A stretch of 64,000 nucleotides of DNA from Onchidella celtica (GCA_963931925.1 OZ007573.1:42727711-42791710); one strand, 5' to 3'; shown: positions 11,000-23,900, counted from the stretch's first letter. Program-made: numbers and translations. Notes: a model not told the origin generated them from the letters alone.

Positions 11000-12663
11000 C
11001 AGGGCCGGATTAAGACCTTTAGAGGCCCTAAGCACTTACAAATTTGGGTGCCCTCAGATACTGTTTGTGTAATTCAAAAGAGAAACAAAAATAGACTATA
11101 AAATAAACTTTTGTTTTTCAAAATGGAACAAAACTTGTAGTAAGATGCAAACATCATATTTATTTTTGTATTATTATTTCCATTTTAATTTTTATTTGAA
11201 AAGTTGTTCTCCTACTTTTTTAAATTGCAAAGCTTTGATCAGACCCTCCAAACTAATGTAAAATTCTGTGGTAGCTGTTACGAGCTGGGTCCTCGAGTGT
11301 TACGAGTTCAAGGAAGGGTGTTACAGATGGGGATTACTGTGCTCGTGTTTTACGGGGATGGTTAATTATAAATTTACGTGTTCGACTGCATTTTTAATAA
11401 ATATCGAGAGGTTTTAGAAATTACTCTGCCATACCATGCCACATACACTAATAACAATTTCGAGTACGTTATATCAAGGACCTTGTAGGGCCACAAATTT
11501 ATTACTTAAAATTCCTAACAATTTCGTCTATCTTACATATTAAAAAGACAACATCAGCAGCATCAAATGAAAATACTATAATACATAACTAGAAGTCTCC
11601 TCTAGATTCTTACAAGATTAGAAAATCCATATCATTCTGACTCATTCACAGTTTACTTAGTAATTATTTATCTTCAGAAATATAGACTGCCTACTATCTC
11701 ACAAATGATATACTTAGGTCTCAGACGACAATATTAACTCATTTAACTGCTTATAAAGGATCAAACCGTCAAGACACACTGACGTAGTTAAGATAGATCT
11801 AGATCTGCTCTAGGATGGGCTGGCAATCCCCAGCCTCATCCAGACACATCAAATTACAATTTACAAATGTGTATATCAGTCACTCTTTCTGGATCTTAAT
11901 TGCAAGTAAAACTTTATGGTCTTGCATTCCCTTGGTCGCACTTCTACTGGAAAGTTAGGGTCAGATTCACATCATCTCGAATCATTTTGATGGACTTACG
12001 ATTGGTTCCCTGAAACGATTTCAGGGAACTGGAGAAAATAGCTGTGGATTATTTTCATTGTCTATCCAGGACATAGACATGACTTAACAGTCTGTTGGTT
12101 CTCTCTGGCTGAACCTCTAGCCGACGACCTTCGTAGCTGGAAGATCTACATGGAAGTGAGGTAGCATAAAGATGTTCCCGCTTATCTTCTGCAAAACCAC
12201 GTGACTGCTCAAATTTGATTGGTGCATCCACTTCGAGCTCCGCTCGCAGCGCCAATAGATTCTATTAATAGTAACAGACAAAGTCACTAAACTATATCAA
12301 AACCCTTCGCAAAGTCTCTACACCCTAAACGTTTTATGTACGAATTTATTCACTCCTTATTCGCCCCGTCTTTCCCTGTTAAAGTACACCCAAACCACGG
12401 GGTCGAAAACTGCATCGTCACTGTTAATTTATCCATTCGTTCTATCTTGCCCCACTTTCTTTCCATCTCCAAGAAAAGCGTTACACAAACAAACCGTCCA
12501 CGGGAACAGTTCAAGGACGTCTGGACTGGCTAAAATCAATGATGCCATGTAATAAACAATGCGTGACCTAGCACGGCAATTCAAATTCAAACCCTGACAG
12601 TAGCCCCTTTCTCTTGATGCCCTTAGCACGTCCTTATTTTGCTTATTGGTTAATCCAGCCCTG
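11000..12663. mobile_element. hAT-like MITE interrupted by a solo LTR
   Basis: Left end CAGGGCCGGATTAAG and right end TTAATCCAGCCCTG are inverted copies. Flanking 8-base repeats CCAGGATG (10992-10999) and CCTGGATG (12664-12671) match at seven of eight positions, the 8-base duplication expected of hAT elements. Without the LTR insertion at 11276-12599 the MITE would be about 335 bases and has no coding capacity. GGCCCTAAGCAC near the left end has a counterpart (GTGCTAAGGGC on the minus strand) near the right end. Confidence 0.75.
11276..12599 (-). mobile_element. Solo LTR, Ty3/Gypsy type, nested in a hAT MITE
   Basis: It runs from TGTTACGAG to CCCTGACA and is flanked by a perfect 5-base duplication GTAGC (11271-11275 and 12600-12604). 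It is clearly homologous along its length to the LTR at 39700-41101, for example the shared ACAACATCAGCAGCATCAAA block, and its orientation is taken from that element's gag. No internal region remains, so it is a recombination product. Divergence from the related LTR is obvious by eye, so it is not recent. Confidence 0.8.
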
Positions 12664-14709
12664 CCTGGATGCTGTACTTGACAGTATCCAGGAAATAAGG
12701 CTTCACATATTGTATACGAGTATGCTACTAAAACTGGCATGATTGTGATCTATGGCTGTTGTTGTTAGGGAACTGTACTCTAATTACAAAGCCGAATAGA
12801 GAAAATACTGAGTTGTCTTCACTGTTTTACTATGGCTGGCGTTGTAAAATACCACCGTTCCCGAACAACAAAGTGAATGGTAGCTTTGGGTGTCAAGTGT
12901 GCCGACTTCAGTCGATCAGTTGGTTTCAATGTGTGTAGTCTGGGTGCCATGTCAGGTTATCAAACTACGAGTACACACTGTGGTCTGCGGATTCTTGCAT
13001 AGGCCATCAAAAGGACAGCATACCAGAAAAAGAGGACGAAAAAAAAACCCAACAAAAAACGAGAGGGGAGAGAAGTAAACAAGAAGAGAAGGATGAATAT
13101 GGAGGAGAAAATGGAGGAGGAAAATGGGAGGGGCAAAAAAAAAAAAAAAAAAAAAAAAGAAAAAAATGAACAAAAGATGAAAACTAGAAATCAGTGCAGA
13201 AGAAGATAGAAAAATAAGCTTAGAAGTTTGTGTTTGAGAGTGGATGAAAGTGTTGGTTTGTTTGCTTATGACATCACAGAACTTGTGTTCTTGCCATTAT
13301 TTTGAATTTATTTCCGCCTTCGTGAGTAGTTCCAAAGCCATAATGGTAGGTCTCGCATGAGTTCCCTTCTTCTTTTTGGATTAAGACTAGATTTTTGCGA
13401 GAGGCCATTCTCTGCTGACCGGCGAAAACCAAACAAACAAACAGAGAAACCTTTGTGAGTCCATAGGTTCAGCAAATCTTGCATTGTGTGTGTGTGTGTG
13501 TGGGGGGGGGGTGCATCACAATTATTGGTGACGTACGGGAAAAAAACCAATAGCAGTTTGCTCGTGGCTCTTTGTATACATGTACATGTTGATTGGCTGA
13601 TAGCTGTTTCATGGCTTGAGAAATTTTGTACTGCTGTGATTGTGTTCTATAGTTTGTTTATTTCTGTCAGGTTTTATACATTAAATAATTTAATATATTA
13701 CAAGAACAAAAATCGTCACGATCTGTGTTTTTAATGCTGTTTATGTTGTTTGTGTCTGTTGTCTATTTGCTGTAATGAACCCACACACACACACACAAAA
13801 GCAACAAAAAAAGTCACGAAGGTTTGGTGCATCAGTTATCTATTTTTCATGTCGTCCATTTCCTCACCACCAAATATTAGAAAAACCAATGAATTTCTGT
13901 AGGTAGCAGCAAGGCTTGAAGCCCAGACAAAGTATGGCAAAAAGAAAATGTTGTATAGTTTTCCTGTAGGAAATAATACAGAAACAATACAAGAAACATT
14001 TTATTGTATCATTTCTGTATTGTTTCCTACACTACCTTTTGCTACATACAAACTTTTGTTTTTGCCATAATTTGTCTCCGTCACCACCCTCGAGCGTATC
14101 CTGAACAGTGAGAGGAAATGACTAGAACCACTTCTGTATGCCAAACAACTATTAAAACTTTTCAAACACAGAGTGGTTTGTGAGCACTGCTAGTGGGCTC
14201 TCCTCCGTCTGACTCATCATTCTGCTGCATGCAGTCTGCGGTCTTGCTTCTTTCTAGTGCACAATGGCCGATATCGTGTCGGAGTGCTTTCGTCAAATTC
14301 ACCCTCAAACTCAAACAAAAAAAAAACAACAACTAACAAATTGTACAATAGTACACATGTACATATCTAAGATTTATATTTTAAATTAAAGAGAATCAGA
14401 TGTGCAATTATTTGAGTTTATCGCATGAATTGTCTTTAAACTGATGACCGTCCTGGGCCAGACACTTATGGCAATGAGTTCAATTGAGTTGCAAACAACA
14501 TTAAGCAGGTTATTTTTGTATATTCTGTATAGACAAGCTGTTGGTATTTGCCAACCTTTTTTTTTTTTTTTTGTATTTGCCAACCATTTCCTGGCTTGAA
14601 GCTTTGGTGAAAATATCAGTTTTGTGGATTATATTGAACAAGAAAATAAAGTCGATGCAATTATTTCTGCACAGAATATTATATTGTTATCTGTTCTTGA
14701 ACAACAGCG

Positions 14710-14740
<31 letters not shown>

Positions 14741-14987
14741 AACAAACTCTGGGAAGAACGGAATTTATTGTATAGGGCAAAGAATGGTGTTAGTAGCGCC
14801 TAGTCAATTTACAAAGCCAAAGAGAGAAAATATTGAGTTGTGTTCAGTGTTCAGTAATGGATCATAATGTAAAATATCCCTCGCCACTAATAACCGGCGG
14901 GCAATATCCTTCAATGACAGCGGTCTGTACTGAAGAGACACACTTATGATTTTAATTTCATAATCAGTTATTGCCTTTATCTCTCCT
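12664..14987. other. Intergenic DNA, no gene; short simple repeats and one MITE
   Basis: It contains purine-rich DNA at 13020-13170, a GT run then G tract at 13483-13510, a CA run at 13783-13796, the palindromic MITE at 13925-14077 and a CAA run at 14702-14741. Open frames here are short and follow the low-complexity runs. No exon-like block was recognised. Confidence 0.45.
13925..14077. repeat. Palindromic MITE family, copy 3
   Basis: AGACAAAGTATGGCAAAAAG at the left and an inverted counterpart ending TTTTTGCCATAATTTGTCT at the right. The middle pairs through AATACAGAAACAATAC-like segments, so the whole 153 bases can fold into one hairpin. Confidence 0.65.
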
Positions 14988-16230
14988 TGTCATGATTCAG
15001 ATGTTGTTAAAACTCACGCAGAGAGTGAGTTGTTGTTGTTTTACCAGGGCCATGAGAAATTGGATGGTGGCCTTGAACGGCCCTCGCGAATTATAGTTGG
15101 TGAGTAAATAAATGTAAAGTTAAACTGTTAGATGCACGCTTGTCGGTTTTAATGTTCGTGATTAATAAGTAATGGAGTAGGGGTGAAACAAGGTGGGGAT
15201 AGTTGACATTGTTAAGTATGACTAGACAAGTTTTTGCACGTTAACTGGCTGGTAGAATAGTGCAGACGTATTACTACAATTAAAATGGTGGGAGGTTTCG
15301 ACCTATGAGATAGCTGAACTAATTGGGCCAGCGGACCTAGCACTGCTGGGTAGCCAGATAGTATATAACATCGTGTAACGTTCAGATTTAGTGAATACAG
15401 ACGAGCAGAAGCATCATGTCGTGAAGTATTTCCGGTTGGCCAGTACCTGAACTGTGTGGTTTGAAGACTAGAAGTCCTTGCTAACGGACTGACTGAGCTC
15501 TAGAAAGAAAGGTCTGAGTGGGCTGACCTTTGAAAGCCCACGCTGCGCTATTTTGATGTTCGCGCCTACCAGTAGGCGTGACCAATGGTAATATATCTTA
15601 TTAGTTCAAGCATAATAGAAGATCAGAGATAGAGAGAGAACCACAGCCTCATAGGAAGTCTAAGGAAACCCCAGCTGGCACTCGACGACGAGTGGCCTGT
15701 GTTATAGAATTATTTCCATAGTATGATTGAAGTAATATGGCACATGGTTGATGAATTGAATAATGATTGTGCATATATATAAATAGTTTTTTGCAACTGC
15801 GTAATTACCTACAAGCCGAAGTGTGCTTCTGTAGGCTTGGAACGTACTGGGCTCTCCTAACATTCAAGCCCATATGATTTAGGGAGAATTTGCCTGGCGA
15901 CTGGCCAGTGGCGACTCAACTGTCACTTTAAATTGATATCTAGTTTCGTATAATATACCTATTTGCTATTGATTGCAGTACATCCAATAAGGAACCATAA
16001 TTACATGAATATCATAGATTAAGTTAGTAATTAGAATTTATTGCTTTGAATATACCTCTATTGTCTTTTGTTTTGTTTATTAATATTTATGTAAAACATG
16101 GCCTGACCGGCCTGACATATATAGATACTCTAGTTGTTTAATACTTTTCTTGTGTGGTTGTGTCCGAGTGTGAGTTAGCTGCCTCTCGTGCAGTCGAATG
16201 CTCCCCAAGACCCTAACTCTGCTCGTGACA
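14988..16230. mobile_element. Solo LTR, second family
   Basis: It starts TGTCATGA and ends CTCGTGACA, with near-perfect inverted termini and a perfect 5-base duplication CTCCT on both sides (14983-14987 and 16231-16235). A TATA-like ATATATAAATAG lies at about 15774-15785. It shows no clear similarity to the LTRs at 11276 or 27796. Length is 1243 bases. The family is probably Ty3/Gypsy by target size and TGT/ACA ends; orientation is not certain. Confidence 0.72.
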
Positions 16231-16400
16231 CTCCTAGTTTTCGTGGCCGGTCAGGTCCTAAATATATTGTCTTCCGGTGATCTCAGACTGTCTACATACA
16301 GATAACATTGAGAGTTTATACGCACAGTTTCACTTGCTAATTTTGATAATCGTAAACCTGTTATGAAAATTGTAAATACATATCATACAGTCAGGGAGCT

Positions 16401-16524
16401 GTCTATCCATCCATCCATCCATCCATCCATCCATCCATCCATCCATCCATCCATCCATCCATCCATCCATCCATCCATCCGTCCGTCCGTCCGTCCGTCC
16501 GTCCGTCCGTCCGTCCGTCCGTCC

Positions 16525-16570
<46 letters not shown>

Positions 16571-16850
16571 TCGTTCCATCGCCCATCCGCCCGTCCATCC
16601 ATCCATCTATCCGTCTTTCCATCTATCCATCCAAATATCCAACCATCGCTCCCCCCATCCATCCATCCATCCAACCATCGCTCCCCCTATCCATCCATTC
16701 ATCCATCCATTCATCCATCCATTCATCCATCCATCTGTCCACCCATTATGTCTGTCTGTCTGTCCATCAGTCCGCTCGTCTGTCCACCTGCCTGGCTGCC
16801 TATCTCAATCTGTCTGTCTGTCTACCTGCCTGACTGTCTTTTCATCTGTC
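16401..16850. repeat. Tetranucleotide array passing through CCAT, CCGT and CTGT blocks
   Basis: About 80 bases of CCAT units change to CCGT units at about 16480 and to CTGT units at about 16526, then fall into mixed CCAT/CTGT units to about 16850. Adjacent block units differ by one base. Both strands give long periodic open frames (SIHP / RPSV / CLSV and MDGW / RTDG), which are artefacts. Confidence 0.93.
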
Positions 16851-17842
16851 TCTCTATCTAACTCTTCGTATATTATAATAATAATTATGTCAAACAATCG
16901 GAAGGACAAAGAAATATTTTTTAACAAGGGTGTGTTGTCAGAAAGGTGGCCCTTGTTCGATCCTCTGTAATTCTAGTAGACCATACTTTGATGAAAAGGT
17001 CAAAGATAAAAGTGAACTTTTAAACCCCTTACCATAACTGAAAAGGTCACTATCGTCACTTCTCTGCGTTGATGACAATATATGAGGTGTTAAGAAAAAA
17101 CTGTTTCTTTTTCAGTCAGTTGGGGACTTATGACTTATGCCAGTAATTATGAATGTATTAGATTATTGCATTTTCTTATTGGCGCAGTTTTGTTCTATAA
17201 AATTTGATAGCCCTCGATTTCAGGAACGCAGTGAACCGTCAACTGCCTTTTGGCATAAGTCTGACATTTGCCATTATCGTAGAGCGGTAACGTTGTGCTC
17301 TCCTGACTGCTACCAAATCTAATTTGTCGACCGATACCAATTGTCAGAAAAACTGACAAATCGATTAAATCGATCAGTTTCCTGCCGAAGTCTTGAAATA
17401 TTTACTCTCATTGTCATTCGTTGCTGCAGTGAAGCACGCCCGTCGTGTACACAGCTATATAATGTGAGCGAGAGTTTAGGACACTGACATGAGCAGGTTG
17501 TTCAAAGTGGCTGTGGGCATTTCTTTAAAGTTGATTTACCAGTGTGTGACGGTGTGTGACGAAATTTAATGTAGCCAGGACTTTGTGACCTCAGTACTTG
17601 TTTGTTCTATCTCCGCTTTTGCACAACTGAGAAATTCGACGTTGGAACGTTTGCGGCTTTAGTTGTTATGATAAAGAGTTAGAATAAATCGGAACTATGG
17701 AGCAACTTGATAAGTACCACAAGGCGTGCCAAAGTGTGCATTTGTGATACCCCTTCCACATACCAAAAGATCTCCAGTTTTTCAGGAAATAGAGATCTAC
17801 AGAACAAACAGGAACTAAAGGTCGCGCAGTTTGTGGTAAACC
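16851..17842. other. Upstream flank of the DUF1647-like gene; no exon recognised
   Basis: No convincing coding block. A small palindrome, TGTCAGAAAAACTGACA, lies at 17342-17358. Repetitive CCCTTAC- and AAAAGGTCA-like words occur near 17000-17050. It may include promoter-distal regulatory DNA, but nothing specific can be named. Confidence 0.35.
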
Positions 17843-17852
17843 TATATAAATA
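17843..17852 (+). promoter_or_regulatory. TATA-like box upstream of the DUF1647-like gene
   Basis: TATATAAATA lies about 70 bases before the ATG at 17918, which leaves room for a start site near 17873-17880 and a short 5' leader. No initiator or other element was recognised. The A/T-rich motif could be chance in this genome, but its spacing is right. Confidence 0.4.
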
Positions 17853-17917
17853 GATTTACATTCTTTTCGCCGCATAGAGGTTGTTGTTTAATACTGAGTC
17901 ATATCACATCAGGAGAA

Positions 17918-20900
17918 ATGCGTTTGACTACTTTACATCATTGTTTTCTGCTGGTGTCACTGGGCGCCTTCTGTGTGGTCCTGATGACGCTGGTGGACGG
18001 ACGAGGTCAGTCGCTTCTACTGGCATGGTGGACAAAACTATCATCTGGTGGTTCTCAGTCTCAGACAGAGGTGGGGCAGGATGCAGGTGAGGGGATGCAT
18101 AGATGAATGGATGGGTGGATGTGAATGGATGGGTGGATGGATGGGTAGATGGATTGATGAATAGATAGTTGGTTGGATGGATTGATGAAAAGATAGTTGG
18201 TTGGATGGATGGATGCATGCATGCAAAGAAGTGGGGCAGGATAAAAGTGGGTGGATGCATGGATGAATGGATGGATGGATGGATGGATGGATGGATTGAT
18301 GGATAAATGGATAGGTGGATGGATTGATGGATGGATAGATAAATAGGTGGATGGCTGGGTGAGTGGACAGATAGACATATGGCTGAGTGGTGGGATAAAT
18401 GGTGAGTGAGTCGCTGGGTCTAGGGGTGGGTGGTGGATGTATGGATCAAATCCTTAAATATGGATTTCTCCACTTTCCAACCACACAAGGAGAGATAAAA
18501 ACTATGAAACAATGATACAATTACATGTATCTTACATCATGAAAGATATCTGGGCCGCCAGATTTCCTGTCTACAACTGGCGATTTAATAAGGAATTAGG
18601 TCATATTTTTTGGTCACATTTTCACCATTTTCTGATCATTCGTTTCATTTATACGGAATTTTGCCAGACAGTAGAAAGTTTTGTCACCAAAACTGCACCA
18701 CACCGACGTTACCCACTGTAGAAGAAATGGAGAAAGTTTTAGAAGACAAACTAAAGCAGACACAGCCTGAACTTCGACAGAATTTTACCCTACCATGCAG
18801 TGTAACGCCTGATGGAGGTAAAGTATATAGGTAAAAATGATCGATAGATAGACAGACAGACAGATAGACAGACAGGCAGACAGACAGACAGACAGACGGA
18901 CGGACGGACGGACGGACGGATAGATAGATAGATAGATAGATAGGTAGATAGGTAGATAGATAGATAGATAGATAGACAGATAGACAGATAGACAGATAGA
19001 CAGATAGACAGATAGATAGACAGATAGATCTTTGTCAAACTGAAAACAAAATTAAAAGAGAAAAAATTAAAGTAGTAGCACTACGGACTTTTCATAATTT
19101 TTCCAACTGCCTTTCTCGGAGCACGTTCAAGAACGTATAATGTATTCCCGTGACAAGAATTTTGAGTCTTCATTTCCAGAATGCATTTCAACATGTCCTC
19201 ACCCATTGAGCGCTCGTCCATCAGAGAGAATTCACGATCTCCTTAAATCACCAAGACTAACTCTGATGGAGGATCAACGTCACAGTATTTTCTCTATGGC
19301 ATCATCTGTGCCAGAGGCTGACGTCATCTTTTTATCCGCTGCCTCGTCCAATCATTACGACGAAATGCAAGCCATGTACCAGAACCTTCACAAAGTGGTA
19401 TTTCCGTACATCAACAATTCCCGAGCTGTGTTGGTTGATTTAGGATTGACAGAACAGCAGAGAAATATGGCAAGCCTTGTTTTTATACCTTTTTTCCATA
19501 CAATTTAAGAGGGAGTGAGACAATGAACCAGGAACAAAGAGTGTGAGAAATCTGAGGCGAGAAAATCGACACGGACACGTGACAAAGATGGAAAAAGGAG
19601 AGAAGACAAAAACAAAACTTATCCATGAAAATGAAACCAGCCAACAAATCTATTATACAATTCACAAATTCTCCACTTTTGAATGTAAAAGGCATTTTCG
19701 TTTGGCCATCTACAGTAACCAAATTCTGCATGAAGGTTTCAGATGTGGTGGAGTGTGCAACGAATTTGGATTTTTTTTGTTAAAATTGGTTTTATTTTGA
19801 ATTTATAGACATTTTCACCAGCCATGTTATCTCTTGGAACTCCACAGACAGAGAAACATTGTCAGTGTCAAGTGATCACTTTTCCTGCGGGGAAATTTCC
19901 CCGCCACTGTCGTAAACTGCATTGTTACTCATGGAAACCGCTGATTGTTCGGGTGAGTAACTGAGATGATGCTGAAACGAGAAGAAGAAGAACAACAATA
20001 ACAACACTGAACTCACATTGAAGATGAGTTTTCAAGTGTGGTGATACGGAAACAGTCGGGAAGGTCAAAAACCCTTCAATTAGTGAAAAAGAAAGAGTGA
20101 TTTTTCATGCCGTTTCTGCACACATGGATACACTTTTTCTTTTTTTTCTTTTGGTGGATTTTTGAGGTTTTCCTTGCCGTTTCACTTTCCGTACTCATGA
20201 AAACACAGCTTAATAGGAAAAGTGAAACCAATTCACTTCGACCAGGAACATGCGGGAATACGATTTCTGACAAAAAGGAGTCATTCTTAACTGTGTATTG
20301 AATTGTTTCTTTTAAATAACCCCATCCCACAACAAGGGAGGAACACGTATCTGAGATTCCTATGGTTCCATTTAGCCCATGAGACAAAAATCCTAGCGCG
20401 TCTCTAAAATGAAGTTTCGTAACGCATTCGTCCCAAAGGGAAATCTAAATTTACATAGCTTAAACGTGTTCCTTTAAAGAAAAATAAATGTTGCCATTCC
20501 TTAACGTGCACATTTCTTGTAAAGTACGAAATCCTAAATTGTTCTCTTACGGGCGCATAACGGAATGCCAACCTATGCTTTAATTCAGGAGTGCTCAACC
20601 AGTCGATCGCGATCTACCGGTCGATCTTCAAGTGCTTGGCAGTCGATCGCGGGATGAATGTAGGACACACCCGCGAGGAATATATATTTTATTTGTCTTT
20701 GTATTTTGGCGTTTCGTTTTTCTTGGATGTGGCGGGTTTGTGTTAGGTTTTTCTTCTTTTGTCCTTGTGAATGTGGCGGATTGAAAATAAAACAGGACGG
20801 TAAAAGTTTACCTGGCAACACACAAACCGCCATTATGGGTGCGAGATAATAGACATATTCGCCAGACTGGTAGATCTCCAAAGGCTGGGAAATGTAAAAG

Positions 20901-23900
20901 TCAATAAAGGTTGAGCACCCCTGCTTTAATTAGTCCCATCTTCAAATTTTACCTATATTTTTCTCAGGCTGTCATGGAGAGGGTTCGAAAGCTTTTGGTG
21001 TACACGGACGCATCCATCAGATGGATGGACAACACTTTTACGCAGGTCTTGAACAAGGCAAACACACGAGGTCTACAATTATTCCAGGCCAATGTTGGTG
21101 CTCGGATCCCAGTTCACACACTCAAACAGGCAGGTCATAATCCTGAATTTCAGGAATGTCTTTACTGATTTGTTTCATTTGACGTCACAGAACTATTAAA
21201 TTTGATTTCGTCTTTCGTCGGAAATGCCATGGCCATATGATTCGTTCTCTTAAGAGGTTGATTTCTTTCTGGGGTACATCCAATGTTTGCTAGTGAGCAT
21301 TGATCACCTCAGCCCCATACCCACCACCCCACCACCCCAAACAAACCCCAAACCCACCCCAAACATATTTGCAAGTGCGCAGGGGCAGTCTCCGTGTCCT
21401 GGGGGATGCATCACAGTTTGGATGACGCAAGCGAAACAGACCAGTTGTTGGTATTTTTGAGGTATGTTGTTGTTTTTGTTGTATTTCGGGTTTATGGGTT
21501 TATTTCGGCTATGTGGACAAACCCGTTGCAAACTGGGTGTCTTGTGCACAGCCTTGAATGCGCAGAGTAGATTCATCCCGTGGGGTAACGTGGGTTGCCA
21601 GCGCCCCGAGGCAAGGTAAGTATGATATTTTTTATACACTAATTCATTATCAAGTTTTTCTTTCGAAATTTGCACGATACAATTTTGAGCCCGGGACAAC
21701 CGCCCCCCGTGGCATATCCCCCCCCCCCCCCCGGCTTCCCCTAATCTACGCCAATGAATTCAGCTCGGTGAAACAAAACTGCTTTGAGATTCAAGTGAGG
21801 ATTTATGATGCTTGTACTTTTCATGGCAGCGTCAAGAGAAAGACACCAGCTCAACCGTTTTATTTGGACACGCATTACTTTTGAAATCTGGTGAAGTATT
21901 AAAAAAAACCACGGAAAAAATGTGGGGGTAGCAGCAAGGCCGGGTGGAACCAAAGACAAAAAAAAATAAAAAACTTGGCAAAAAGAAAATAATGTATGTA
22001 GCAAAGCCTGGCGTAAGAAATAAAGCCACTCTATGGTACGGGAATTATTTCATACGCGAAGCTTTGCCACATACATTTTCTTCTTGCCAATCTTTCATTT
22101 TGAAACCTAGTACAGTGACAACCCAGAGAAAATTTAGGAAATTCAGCACGGTAAACTGGAGAGAAGGACAAGGAAATCCTTGGTGAATACAAGTGAAAAC
22201 TGAAACCTAACGCGGAGTAGCTGCACAACAGCTGCTAAGAAAAAAAAATTACGTTTTTTTTTCCTTCTTCTTTTTTTTAAAAGCATGAGCAGAATCAACA
22301 TCGCTTTTCTCTGAAATCTTCCTTTAAATATATCTGACATTTTTTCTGTGCTCGCACAGGTATTTTACAGTATACCGAGTCCTTTTTTATTTGTTAGGTT
22401 CTAGCCTGATTTTGAGTTCGCTTCACTGGGCTTTGTAAAGCAAAGTATTTTAATACATTTCTTCATCAATACTCAGTTGTGCTAAACATTATATTACCAT
22501 ATTTCTTATGATTAACCGAGCAGGTAACAGCTGCCATTATAATAAAGAATTGCAGTGTGTCTCAAAACTCGCGCCGTGACTAAAATTTTTGCATTTGTAT
22601 ACTCCTTTGATCCCATTTGGGAAGTTTGCCATAATGCCATTGCAGCCCAGTTGGAGCGATATCATTAACACGGACGGATGAAAATCGTTGAAATTTGCAA
22701 GGGTGTTTTCTTTCGATTTGCCTCAGCGGGAATTATTGTTTCAGTTCAGATTTATCTGGATATAAGTGAAATCCTTAAAAAAAAAAGTATATTTTAAAAA
22801 GTATTGCAATAATTTACCCATACAATCAGAGGGATTTTATTTTAAATACGTAAGAATAGTATGCAGATAGAATTCAGGTGGCCAGAAAGTACAGACAAAC
22901 TAGTCTGTTTCAATAATGGATTTCTTTTACTTTTGATCACCCGTGCACAAAACGATATAATATTAAGCTGAGCCGCGTTAGTCTTGCAATAAACTTTCAA
23001 CGGCTGTAACGTTTCAAAAAATTTTACATTAATTTAAACATGAAAAAAACAACAACAACACAAAACCAGAAATAAACAGAGATTGTTTCCTTGAAAAAAA
23101 AAATCTTTCATTTTTCTAATGACTTGATGTCCTACTTTCGAAAACCGAACAGCAAGTTTCAGAATTATATTATGAGGTTTTTTGACCGTTTCTACCTTGC
23201 CTGAAATGCTCATTTACATCTAGTTTATGTTTAGGATCAACAGAACTTGAATTATAGATGACAAGGCTTTTTTTTTATCATTCAATTATCCCCAGCACTC
23301 CAAACGTTACGGTAGTTTAAAGGTTTGTTGCATTACTTATGCGGCCTTTATTATTAGGCGTATACATTTTTTAAACATCTTCTGTCCAACAGACTTTCGA
23401 CTACTTTGGATGGGAACCGTGTGCCTTTGATAATTTCCTAGAAGTGGAGGGAAGTGTTGCAGTATACAAAAAGGAGCCATTTGTTATCAAAACTCTCTTG
23501 GAGCCCTGGGCGAAATGTGCTTTAGAACGGGCCTGCATGTGCCCAGTGAATCCTGCCCAGGTCATCTCTTGTAAGAAACGGATGGCCGGGGATCACCGCT
23601 GTCACAGGTAAGATACTGGTTCAGCATTTTAATATGAACTGCCTTTTTTTTAATGGAAAAAGACGGCAAACACACGCACATAATTATACACAATAATTTT
23701 TCTTTGTTTAGAGGAGACACATTAAAAATATGGCGTTGTGTCCCGTTTTATTCTTTGTTAAATTTTCATTTTGTGATAATGAAAAAAAAAACAATTAGTT
23801 GTGCAAACTTATAATCAAGATAAAAAGATACAATGTGTCGGTCCTATTTACGTCTAAATTGGGTTGTATCTCTTAATTATACTTAAATTTTTAGTATCAC

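Noticed and set aside
16363-16833. 156-codon frame with SIHP and CLSV repeats
   Set aside because: Translation of a tetranucleotide array; the minus strand gives matching MDGW/RTDG frames.
17281-17312. tRNA-like or SINE box A/B similarity (AGCGGTAACG...)
   Set aside because: No cloverleaf and no correctly spaced second box could be found.
20585-20881. 98-codon minus-strand frame as a transposase piece
   Set aside because: It lies wholly inside the hAT MITE, shows no transposase motif and is probably chance.
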